The notes under the pieces: generated by a model | Seen by the model: only the letters and a program-made list of their open reading frames with translations | The model's database searches: none | Told to the model about the DNA's origin: nothing | In this document: positions 1 through 7,231 of the stretch, piece by piece | Layout: every line of letters starts with the position of its first letter | Numbering within the stretch: position 1 is the first letter of the stretch | Translations under genes and position numbers: made by a program | Assembly: GCF_958405895.1 (NCBI RefSeq) | Contig: NZ_CATZAR010000009.1 | DNA length: 64,000 bases | From: Ralstonia thomasii | GTDB taxonomy: Bacteria > Pseudomonadota > Gammaproteobacteria > Burkholderiales > Burkholderiaceae | Reading direction: 5' to 3' (one strand)

Positions 1-857
1 CAATCCGACGCGCAGGCATTCGACGCTCGGCTATGTCAGTCCGATACAGTTTGAGCAAGCTCGAGAAGCTTAGGTCGGTGTCCACTGAACCGGCAGCAGC
101 CCATTTCACCTATCGGCATGGCCTGAAGTCCGCAGGATTTTTGTCACCGGGTGGCCGGCTGCGAGCGTCCGCATTGCAATCACACCTTCAGTCGCATATT
201 GCACGCCTTCCAAATTCCATCCGCATCTGCAGGCCCGAACTAAACAGGGAAGCGGAGATTCTCATTGCCATCCTTCGTTCCCGGACCGAGACATTCAACA
301 CGCTACCCCATTTGGTGCTCATTGACTTATTGTTCGAATCTTGGGCGCATTTTGTATCAACGTATGAGTGGGAAGGCGCTATGGGTTTCGCTTACGACGT
401 CGCTAGTGCGAAGCAGGTGCTCACCGCGCACCCGGGTCCACCTAAGGTCCGCGCAAGCACCATCACCAAGCGCGAGCGGAGTATCCAAATCATCGAGCAA
501 TACTTGCGAGAACACACCACGGCTTTGAGAACGCAGGTCAAAGCAGCGTGTGGCGGAGCCTGGCGGTGGCTCTATCGGTACGATCGAACATGGCTGGATG
601 CCAACGCACCTCCGCCGGTTCCACGCGGGCGTCGCTATGTGTCATGGGTTGACTGGGAAAGGCGTGATGCGACGCTTGTAGATTTGATCGACGGCAAGCA
701 ATGCGGCGAATCGCTCTCGCCAACAGCAAGGATCACCCCGAGGACAGTCCTTAGAACGATGGGCCGACTCCCCTTCTCTGTCCAGCTAAAAAAAATGCCC
801 CGAGCCATGGCGAAACTCACGGAAATCGCCGAACAGATCAAGCGGGAACGAGACTAG
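1..857 (+). CDS. tnsD: TnsD/TniQ-family transposon target selector, N-terminus outside window
   Basis: The reading frame is open from the first bases, so the N-terminal TniQ zinc-finger region is probably upstream of the window; the ATG at 33 is probably internal. What remains looks like the C-terminal TnsD domain: a segment reading YRHGLKSAGFLSPGGRLRAS, then WRWLYRYDRTWLDANAP, then VSWVDWERRD, and a charged C-terminus. In Tn7, TnsD binds the 3' coding end of glmS and recruits TnsC; here the target would be the sodB 3' end (inference). The gene is convergent with tnsC, whereas tnsD of Tn7 follows tnsABC in the same direction. Family is confident, target is inferred. Confidence 0.85.
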   Translation, partial: IRRAGIRRSAMSVRYSLSKLEKLRSVSTEPAAAHFTYRHGLKSAGFLSPGGRLRASALQSHLQSHIARLPNSIRICRPELNREAEILIAILRSRTETFNTLPHLVLIDLLFESWAHFVSTYEWEGAMGFAYDVASAKQVLTAHPGPPKVRASTITKRERSIQIIEQYLREHTTALRTQVKAACGGAWRWLYRYDRTWLDANAPPPVPRGRRYVSWVDWERRDATLVDLIDGKQCGESLSPTARITPRTVLRTMGRLPFSVQLKKMPRAMAKLTEIAEQIKRERD

Positions 858-1039
858 TCTCCATGAGGAGCGAACGCCGCGCACTTACACGTCGAGAGTT
901 TGCCCCTACGCCGATCGCGCACCATCATCTCAGAGTTCTTGAGCAGGGCTCCTTCAGCGGATCACGTAGGAGATCGTCAGCAGGCAACTGCTCTGTCACA
1001 GCTTGCCTCTGCCGCATGTCCCTGGGCGCGACGCGAATT

Positions 1040-2503
1040 CTAGCGTTTGTGCTTGCGTCGACGCAGCATCATCATCTCGAAATTCTCGAGTAAGACCTTC
1101 TTGAGCCCATCTAGGCGAAGATCATCAGAAGGAAGTTGCTCCGCTCTCTCACCGTATCGTTCAGCTCTGCGCACGGCGGTCATCGTCTTGCGTTTGTAGG
1201 TCACTTCAACATTCTTGAAGCGCGGGCTCCCTGCTCTCTGGGATGAAGAATCGTTGGTATCGTTAGACGCAGGCATCCGCTCCGGACTGGCAGCATCGCT
1301 CTCGCCCCACCTGGCCAAGAACGCCTGGTGAGGAACATCGAGAATTTCGCGCAATGCAATTCCATCTCGAGCGACTAACGTTCGAATTACCGGATGATTC
1401 GCCCTGATGACCGGCCCCTGATACGCCGCCAGTACATCGGCATCAGTAATTTGGTCTTGTCCTCGTCTTAGCGCAAGCAATTGCGCCTGAGCAACGATCT
1501 TCGACAGAAAATCTGTAACGCCTCCGGTATGGCGAAACAGCAAGTCAGCGGCGTCCTTCAGCGCCGGCGGCTTCGGCATGACGTTGAACTCGAGCATGCC
1601 TGGAACCAAAAACTCCCGCCAATCCCTATCCTGGCTGGACAGCGCCGGCCAAAGCTCGAACTGCCCACCTGAGGTCAAGCGTCGTACGTCCTGCGTAAAG
1701 TTCGCGAACCCTTTGAACCCCATAGGATTGCCAATGAGTACGATCGGAATGCCGAGGTTCGCCAGACGAAGAAAAAACAGCAGCATGACATCGCGAGATG
1801 CCGCTTCCCCAAAGTTCCGCGGCTGAATCTCTTCGACGATCAACGCACCAAGGAAACAGTTAAAAAGTATCTTCGAGACGGCGACCAGGTGATGCTCAAT
1901 GGTCAACTTCTTACCTGAGTACTGAGCGAAATAGTCTGTCCCTAATGCCGCATCAACCTGCTGGTAGATTTGCATGATGAATCCCAGTCTGCTGCCATCC
2001 GACGTCATCGCTACCTTGATCCACACAAGCTGCTTCTGGCTAACCCAGCCCGCAGGCTCGTTGGGACCATGCTCGATCGTCTGAGGCAATAAGGTCAGCG
2101 TTCGATCGACGATTGTCGACTTACCCAGACCGGTGACTCCCGAAATCGTTATGCAACGCGCGCTCCTTGGCGCAAAACCTGGCTTGGCTATACTGCTTGA
2201 CGCATCGTTTCCGACCGCAGCATAGCGTTGCCTTTTTACCTCGAGCAGATTCGGGTTGCGATCTAGGTAGCTGGTATAGATGGCGGTCAGCAGCGCATCG
2301 GCAATCTCGACTGCTATGGGCGTAGGTACAAAGTGATTCTCGATTCTTGAAAGCAGGTTCTCCCTGTCACGGACGGTCGCTGATCGAGTCAGCGTGTCAA
2401 TCAATGACGCCCCCAGCAGAAGCGCGGGAAGTCGATCAAATGGCACCGGCAATGGCAATTCCGTGATGAGTGGATTGTCGCGAGAGCGGGAGATGGAGGT
2501 CAT
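1040..2503 (-). CDS. tnsC: TnsC-like AAA+ ATPase, transposition regulator
   Basis: 487-residue protein. The Walker A motif GVTGLGKST is at residues 122-130 and a Walker B-like strand LGALIVEEIQ at about 218-227 (Glu where Tn7 TnsC has Asp). TnsC links the target selector (TnsD) to the TnsAB transposase through ATP-dependent assembly on target DNA. The start codon overlaps the tnsB stop in an ATGA arrangement, so translation is probably coupled. The C-terminal tail is basic (RRRKHKR). The gap of about 180 bp to the convergent tnsD shows no gene and no clear terminator. Confidence 0.9.
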   Translation of the reverse strand: MTSISRSRDNPLITELPLPVPFDRLPALLLGASLIDTLTRSATVRDRENLLSRIENHFVPTPIAVEIADALLTAIYTSYLDRNPNLLEVKRQRYAAVGNDASSSIAKPGFAPRSARCITISGVTGLGKSTIVDRTLTLLPQTIEHGPNEPAGWVSQKQLVWIKVAMTSDGSRLGFIMQIYQQVDAALGTDYFAQYSGKKLTIEHHLVAVSKILFNCFLGALIVEEIQPRNFGEAASRDVMLLFFLRLANLGIPIVLIGNPMGFKGFANFTQDVRRLTSGGQFELWPALSSQDRDWREFLVPGMLEFNVMPKPPALKDAADLLFRHTGGVTDFLSKIVAQAQLLALRRGQDQITDADVLAAYQGPVIRANHPVIRTLVARDGIALREILDVPHQAFLARWGESDAASPERMPASNDTNDSSSQRAGSPRFKNVEVTYKRKTMTAVRRAERYGERAEQLPSDDLRLDGLKKVLLENFEMMMLRRRKHKR

Positions 2504-4782
2504 GTGGGCGACCTTCTGCTATGGAACTGTCGCAGCAAATCCACTGCCGCAGAACTACACTCAGTCGAGGCGGCGGGCTCGGCTAGACCCCTGCCCGTTG
2601 TCGGAACGGTTTCATGCTGCGGATCGGTGGATTGCGGCACTGTGCCACTCGAGCCAGGGGAAGCCGACTCCATCAGAGTCTTCTCGAGTTCGCGATTCTG
2701 TCGGATATTCGAGGTGAGCGCTCGTTTGGACGGCCGTCTATGCTGCCGCTCGATCTCCGTCTGTTTTTCCCGCTTCGCAGCATCAACATCCGCGAACAAG
2801 AGCGTGTCGAGCATGGAGTCCAGCTGCTCGTCTTCACCGCGAGCCTGATGCCTAGCCAGCGCATCGTCATCCTGAACTGCAAGATGATCTACGAGCGTCC
2901 ATTCCTTGACGGCTAGGGGATCGTGGCAGATGACGTTCTTTAGTTCATGTACGCCATTTCGTACGAGCCATACTCTACTGAGATCCTGTGGGTCACCTCG
3001 CACTTCAATTTCCCTGTGTCGCCGGCGCGCCTCGAGCATGAGCCCATCCCGTAGCAACACTTCGCCAACAAAGCGCGCGCCGCGAACATATTCAGATCTG
3101 CGCCCCCTATCGGGCCTGAGAAGGTATACGCCAGAACCCGTCAGGATGGCTGGCATTGCCGGAAGTAGATGGGCTCGGACAATGTCGGAGGATGGCGGGA
3201 CACCAGCAACATAGCCGTTCTCCACGCACCATTGATAGATACTGGTTCTCGTGGGACACACGCCATCACGGCGCATCTCTGTTGTGAGCAGGTGTTCGCA
3301 ACGCTCAACGTTGTTGTGATGCAGGATCCGGCGAATCAGATGCCTCATGTACTCGAAGTAGGTCATCGCCGCATTGAGGGCCGGCGCGTCCTCCCCGCGA
3401 TCAGGGCGTTTGCCGCGAGTTGTTCCGTCGATCTTGTGGTCGAGCCGCACCTGAACGACATGATGGCTCGACTCAACGGGGCCCTTCATGTCTGCTCGGC
3501 CAACAGGTGCAAACTCCAGGGTGCTGCCGAAAGCGGCAATAGGAAGAATCGATGCCTGCGCTCTGAACTCGCCGTTGTCGGCAAGGTACCGAGTAAAGGC
3601 TACCGCTGGCCACATCTGCGGAGTGATTTCAATGTCAAAACGAGCGCAGAAGTCGACTTTTTCTTGCGCTGCATTGGCCACGGCCAGCAGAGCGGTGCAT
3701 GCTGAGGGAGGTTCGAAGCCACAATAGAGACCAGCCCACAGCCCGGTGTACGCGTCCACAATGAAGATTCTGTGTGCAGTGCCCACCGGACGAATGCGTG
3801 ATACAGCAGAAACCAAATGCACGTCATTTGGCGTTGCATCGCAGTACGCGAGTTGACCAACAGCGTGCACTCCATCGCGAGCTGTTCCCGGCAGAGCCCG
3901 ATGACGCTTCTCAAACTCTCCTGCACGCAGTTGCAAGAGGGACGCTGACCGCATCTCCGATCGACCCTTCCCCCAGTAGCGGAATTGCCGGATCGTGGGT
4001 CGTTCATGCGCCTCCTTGAGAATTGGAACCTCCCGGCCGTCCACCACGCTGACACTGGCACGATAGAAGGCCTCCATCGTCCGGAGATAGGCCGAGGGCA
4101 CGGTTTGTCCTGGCCTGAGGAATGTCTCCCAACCGAAACTTAGTTTCTCGCGATCTTCCTGTGTGATGACGAAATCAGCGACATGTGCAACACCACTGCG
4201 CGCAGCGACATCTGCTGCCCCAAGCTTCTTTCGTTGAACGCGTATCTGGCCCTTCGCCCCCGAGTTGTAGTACCTGGGCAGCAATGCATTCATAATGCAA
4301 GCGCCGGCCCAATACAGATGCAGCAGAGACGCAACGGCCTTTACTCGGACTCCAAGTTCTCGGGCGCGCTGATCGAGCGCGTGGTGGTAGAGACCGCCTT
4401 CCAGTAGGGCGAATGTGGTGTATTGACTCAGTATCGGCGCGAGGACGCTCCATCGCTTATCGCGTGTTGAAAGCTGGCTGCACTTGAAAGATCCGTCCCC
4501 ACGCTCATATCGCGACTGAATCTGGTCATCAGAAAGCAGCCATTCGGCTGGAACCTCCCCCTCGCCAAGTTCCGCCTGGGACTGCCCCAGCAGCACTTCC
4601 ATTTCCCGAAGCGAGTAGCGCTGTGGGCGACGATAGTAGGCAAGGGACTTTCCGGTTACTGCGGAAAGCGCGATCAGCCACAGGCTGTCCGCCGGCCGGT
4701 TAACTAAGACGACACGGTAGGAACCCGCAAAGCGAGCGACAGGAAAGATTCGCAAGACGAGGTTTGCCCGAATCTCACGCAT
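2500..4782 (-). CDS. tnsB: TnsB-like DDE transposase
   Basis: 760 residues from the ATG at 4782, chosen because AAGGAGG lies directly upstream and because this start overlaps the end of tnsA. The RNase H-fold catalytic triad can be read as D315 (YCDATPND), D402 (LADNGEF) and E437 (KGPVESSHH), with 34 residues between the last two acids (DD35E spacing). The N-terminal region should hold helix-turn-helix domains that bind the repeated end sites. The C-terminal 70 residues are rich in S, T, P and charged residues, as expected for a tail contacting TnsC. TnsB cuts and joins the 3' ends. Confidence 0.92.
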   Translation of the reverse strand: MREIRANLVLRIFPVARFAGSYRVVLVNRPADSLWLIALSAVTGKSLAYYRRPQRYSLREMEVLLGQSQAELGEGEVPAEWLLSDDQIQSRYERGDGSFKCSQLSTRDKRWSVLAPILSQYTTFALLEGGLYHHALDQRARELGVRVKAVASLLHLYWAGACIMNALLPRYYNSGAKGQIRVQRKKLGAADVAARSGVAHVADFVITQEDREKLSFGWETFLRPGQTVPSAYLRTMEAFYRASVSVVDGREVPILKEAHERPTIRQFRYWGKGRSEMRSASLLQLRAGEFEKRHRALPGTARDGVHAVGQLAYCDATPNDVHLVSAVSRIRPVGTAHRIFIVDAYTGLWAGLYCGFEPPSACTALLAVANAAQEKVDFCARFDIEITPQMWPAVAFTRYLADNGEFRAQASILPIAAFGSTLEFAPVGRADMKGPVESSHHVVQVRLDHKIDGTTRGKRPDRGEDAPALNAAMTYFEYMRHLIRRILHHNNVERCEHLLTTEMRRDGVCPTRTSIYQWCVENGYVAGVPPSSDIVRAHLLPAMPAILTGSGVYLLRPDRGRRSEYVRGARFVGEVLLRDGLMLEARRRHREIEVRGDPQDLSRVWLVRNGVHELKNVICHDPLAVKEWTLVDHLAVQDDDALARHQARGEDEQLDSMLDTLLFADVDAAKREKQTEIERQHRRPSKRALTSNIRQNRELEKTLMESASPGSSGTVPQSTDPQHETVPTTGRGLAEPAASTECSSAAVDLLRQFHSRRSPT

Positions 4783-5689
4783 TTCCCGCCTCCTTAAAAA
4801 GCCAGCGACGCAATGCTGCTCGCAGCTCTCTTCCTCCCAACTCAGCCACCCGAGAGGTCTGCGTCGGGGCTGACAGATCAACGTCGAGGACAAGCCGCCA
4901 GGCAAGCAGCTTAAATGCGGGCCAAGCTAGCGGTCTCTGTATGCCCGAGCGGGCGGTCGCATACTCCACCGCGGCACGGATTGACGTGTGTGCGATTGCC
5001 CCTTTCAATAGACTAGCGAAGCGCGGAAATTCCGCGGCGGCGCGTATCAGCTGTTCTGCTTGTACGGAAGCGCCGCAGTCTTCGAGATTCGACAGAAGCG
5101 TCGGGGATAGCGCGAGCTCATGAGCTATGTGATACGTTGCAGAAATCGCAGCACAGTAGCGACGTTCGAGCTCAAGCCGCTGCATCATCCTCGAAGTGGA
5201 CGAGGCACTTTCGAGCTCCGCTCGACCCTTGCAGGAAAAGACTACGATTCGCGGAGCTACCTGCCCCGCTAGAGTCACGACTACGTCGAGAGTCGCAACA
5301 TAGGGAACATCGCTGCCAAGAGATACCCCATGGGCGATCCCAGCCTCTTCAGCAAGTGTGAGCAATCCTGGAGCAATGATCTTGCTGAACGAGCTTGCCC
5401 CCACAGCGCCAGCTAGCGGATGCGGGTGCTCGAACGGCCAAGCCGGGAACTGCTCTCGAACATCGAGCGCACCAAGCCAACAGCAAAGCACACCGATTTG
5501 CCGCTCCACTCGAGTCAATGCGTGGTAAGGCCTGGTAGTGCCCGGAAGGGGACCTACGGATTGATTTCCCTTTGGACTCGCGCTCTTTCGCCTTACCTCT
5601 ATGAACGGTCGGTAGGCCTCCCCATGCCCCTGCCCCATTCCCAACGCGATCATTTGTCGTAGCTTCGCCCACGTCATAACCTTACTCAT
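4775..5689 (-). CDS. tnsA: TnsA-like endonuclease subunit of the transposase
   Basis: 304 residues from the ATG at 5689, preceded by GGGAGAG. It aligns by eye with Tn7 TnsA: GMGQGHGEAYRPF, ALDVREQFPAWP, GIAHGVSLGSD and RLELERRYC all have counterparts. The catalytic Glu (in RVERQ), Asp (ATLDVVV) and Lys (FSCKGR) are present; the residue matching Gln130 of Tn7 TnsA is Ser. TnsA cuts the 5' strands so that the element leaves by cut-and-paste. The stop overlaps the tnsB start by 8 bp. A longer frame opens at 5803, but the alignment and ribosome-binding site favour 5689. Confidence 0.9.
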   Translation of the reverse strand: MSKVMTWAKLRQMIALGMGQGHGEAYRPFIEVRRKSASPKGNQSVGPLPGTTRPYHALTRVERQIGVLCCWLGALDVREQFPAWPFEHPHPLAGAVGASSFSKIIAPGLLTLAEEAGIAHGVSLGSDVPYVATLDVVVTLAGQVAPRIVVFSCKGRAELESASSTSRMMQRLELERRYCAAISATYHIAHELALSPTLLSNLEDCGASVQAEQLIRAAAEFPRFASLLKGAIAHTSIRAAVEYATARSGIQRPLAWPAFKLLAWRLVLDVDLSAPTQTSRVAELGGRELRAALRRWLFKEAGNA

Positions 5690-5766
5690 GGCCTGATCTC
5701 TCCCAAAGTTATTCGCAACAAACCGGCTCTCACCGGTCAGTGCTACGCGAACTCCGTGCGTGACGA

Positions 5767-5782
5767 ATGGGCACGTGCCCAT
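5767..5782. promoter_or_regulatory. Perfect 16-bp palindrome upstream of tnsA
   Basis: ATGGGCACGTGCCCAT is an exact dyad 78-93 bp upstream of the tnsA start. It lies between tnsA and the outward-facing promoter at 5841. A second short inverted repeat, ACCGG-N6-CCGGT, is at 5722-5737. The position suits an operator controlling the tns operon; the binding protein is unknown. Confidence 0.45.
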
Positions 5783-5840
5783 AAGAGAACGCGCTGCTCG
5801 CAATTACTGAGTTTTGAGAAAATCTCGGGAAAAAAAGGGC

Positions 5841-5869
5841 TTGACTTGGCTATGGCGGGAAACGATACT
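5841..5869 (+). promoter_or_regulatory. Predicted sigma-70 promoter pointing toward the element end
   Basis: TTGACT and GATACT are separated by exactly 17 bp. No open frame follows; a hairpin plus T-run terminator appears about 50 bp downstream, so the promoter would drive a short RNA divergent from tnsA. Confidence 0.5.
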
Positions 5870-5875
5870 GCGGAT

Positions 5876-5948
5876 ATCCAGTCTCACAGTAACGCTCTGC
5901 TCAAGAGCCAAGAAAGAAAGCCAGTCTTCCGAGAGTGGCTTTTTTTTT
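5876..5948 (+). ncRNA. Candidate small RNA of about 70 nt inside the transposon
   Basis: Defined by the promoter at 5841-5869 and the terminator ending at 5948. The transcript would contain one small hairpin (GCTCT-GCTCA-AGAGC, 5894-5908), a purine-rich single-stranded stretch and the terminator hairpin. No coding potential is seen. No known RNA family was recognised. It could regulate the tns operon or be an incidental short transcript. Confidence 0.35.
5917..5948 (+). terminator. Rho-independent terminator
   Basis: AAAGCCA (5917-5923) pairs with TGGCTTT (5936-5942), with an inner TCT/AGA pairing and a TCCG tetraloop, followed by a run of nine T residues to 5948. Confidence 0.7.
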
Positions 5949-6370
5949 ACATCACACCCTCCTGCATCGAAGTGGAATAGGCAGGCCTCCAACCTTAAAG
6001 AGGTTTCGAGGCATGGTCGCCCATCAGCCCGGCAACAGACAGAGCAAATCGGTTGCCGCAGCAACCTACAGCCGGACGAGTGGCCGTGGCGGCAGGCTCG
6101 AGGTTTTCTTACGTTGGAAAAGCAAGCTCTGTCTAGCGATCCAATAGGATCTTAAATCACAACCAACGAAAACATACTCTTTTGGAATTATTACGTCCAG
6201 AATTTGTTTGACTTACCGCGTTGAATTGTGGCAGTGATTTATTTATATTATTTTTAATACTTAGTAGTATCTAGATCACCCTTAAGAATTGAGGTAGCAA
6301 ATCTAGTAGGCTGCGGCCCCGCCCCGTCTCAGCCATCCTGCGCGAGTAAGAAAATCCGAATTTTGCGACC
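5949..6370. other. Non-coding segment near the transposon right end
   Basis: No convincing gene. The part from about 6165 to 6300 is strikingly AT-rich compared with the chromosome. A weak further match to the end-site core (AAAATCCGAATTTTG) begins at 6351. Confidence 0.5.
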
Positions 6371-6400
6371 AAAAGAAAAAGCCCTCTGCTTGCAGAGGGC
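6371..6400 (-). terminator. Leftward terminator just inside the transposon end
   Basis: GCCCTCTGC/GCAGAGGGC form a 9-bp stem with a two-base loop (6381-6400). On the minus strand a TTTTTCTTTT tract follows. It would stop sodB transcripts about 95 nt inside the element, before they enter the tns operon. Confidence 0.8.
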
Positions 6401-6412
6401 CTTGATCCAATT

Positions 6413-6494
6413 GCGCTTTCCGGACTTTAGCGCCACAACATGTTCGAATTTCCAAACTATTACGCCATTTTCCGAACTATATTGTCACGCTACA
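6413..6494 (-). repeat. Tn7-like right end: three TnsB-type binding sites and terminus
   Basis: On the minus strand three 22-bp sites share the pattern TA-A-GTnnGGAAA: 6465-6486 (core GACAATATAGTTCGGAAA), 6445-6466 (core GGCGTAATAGTTTGGAAA) and 6413-6434 (core GGCGCTAAAGTCCGGAAA). Spacing is 20 and 32 bp. The outermost agrees at about 17 of 22 positions with the Tn7 site as I remember it. The terminus reads TGTAGCGT from 6494 inward. Confidence 0.82.
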
Positions 6495-6505
6495 AGCGAT
6501 TCGCC

Positions 6506-7084
6506 TTAGGCGAAGTTCTTGGCAACGAAGTCCCAGTTGACCAGGTTCCAGAACGCCTCGACGTACTTCGGACGGGCGTTACGGTAGTCGATGTAGTACG
6601 CGTGTTCCCACACATCGCAGGTCAGCAGCGGCTTCGCGTCGGTCGTCAGCGGCGTGGCGGCGTTGGAGGTCGACACCAGATCCAGCGAGCCGTCGGCCTT
6701 CTTCACCAGCCAGGCCCAGCCCGAACCGAACGTGCCGATAGCCGTCTTGGTGAACTCTTCCTTGAACTTGTCGAAGCTGCCCCACTTGGCGTTGATGGCG
6801 TCAGCCAGCGCGCCGGTCGGAGCGCCGCCGCCTTGCGGCTTCAGGCCGTTCCAGTAGAACGTGTGGTTCCAGACCTGTGCGGCGTTGTTGAACACACCGC
6901 CCGAGGACTTCTTGACGATGTCTTCGAGGCTCAGGTTCTCGAACTCGGTGCCCTTGATCAGGTTGTTCAGGTTCGTGACGTAGGTCTGGTGGTGCTTGCC
7001 GTAGTGGAACTCCAGCGTTTCCTTGGAGATGTGCGGCGCCAGAGCGTCTTGGGCGTACGGCAGCGGGGGGAGCGTGTGTTCCAT
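6506..7084 (-). CDS. sodB: Iron superoxide dismutase
   Basis: 192 residues, the usual SodB length, starting at MEHTLPPLPYAQDALAP. Metal ligands are visible in HYGKHHQTYV, WNHTFYW and DVWEHAYYIDY (the D and H). Gln in AAQVWNH marks the iron-type enzyme. It dismutates superoxide in the cytoplasm. It lies downstream of xseA in the same direction. The stop codon is only 11 bp from the transposon terminus, so the native 3' untranslated region has been displaced, and the conserved C-terminal codons (WNLVNWDFVAKNFA) are the likely TnsD recognition region (inference). Confidence 0.97.
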   Translation of the reverse strand: MEHTLPPLPYAQDALAPHISKETLEFHYGKHHQTYVTNLNNLIKGTEFENLSLEDIVKKSSGGVFNNAAQVWNHTFYWNGLKPQGGGAPTGALADAINAKWGSFDKFKEEFTKTAIGTFGSGWAWLVKKADGSLDLVSTSNAATPLTTDAKPLLTCDVWEHAYYIDYRNARPKYVEAFWNLVNWDFVAKNFA

Positions 7085-7231
7085 TGTTCTTGCCTTCTGT
7101 GGGTTGTACAGGTTGGGAGCGACGATTGTAGGAGACTTGCAAAACCGGCGCAAACCGCGGGCTAAATAGACGGAATAACCGCTAAACGCGTGCGGAATCG
7201 CGATCATTTCCGCTATAAGGTCATGCGCCGG

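Larger units (their letters stand above)
1..6494. mobile_element. Right-hand part of a Tn7-like transposon inserted beside sodB
   Basis: The segment carries tnsA, tnsB and tnsC homologues in one leftward operon and the C-terminal part of a TnsD/TniQ protein. Its right boundary is inferred at 6494: read on the minus strand, the sequence begins TGTAGCGT followed by a TnsB-type site (GACAATATAGTTCGG), the arrangement at the Tn7 ends as I remember them (TGT, five bases, GACAA). Two further copies of the site lie inside. The element end proximal to tnsA faces the 3' end of a conserved gene, as Tn7 faces glmS. The left end and cargo lie outside the window, so length, left terminus and target duplication cannot be seen; a 5-bp duplication would be AGCGA at 6495-6499. 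Confidence 0.9.

Noticed and set aside
863..1093. 76-residue frame between tnsD and tnsC
   Set aside because: Overlaps the tnsC end, has low-complexity composition and no start signal; more likely non-coding.
1..2503. Tn5053/Tn402-type transposon with TniABQ
   Set aside because: A TnsA endonuclease is present, and the end sites match the Tn7 type.
5814..6155. Overlapping plus- and minus-strand frames between tnsA and the transposon end
   Set aside because: They cross a predicted promoter, hairpin terminator and end region and show no recognisable protein features.
1..6494. CRISPR-associated transposon
   Set aside because: No cas genes or direct-repeat array is visible in the sequenced part, and the TnsD protein resembles a sequence-specific selector rather than the short TniQ of such systems. 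The unseen cargo could still change this.
6440..7165. 241-residue open frame on the plus strand opposite sodB
   Set aside because: It is the GC-rich antisense shadow of a fully recognisable SodB; no recognisable domain and no ribosome-binding site.
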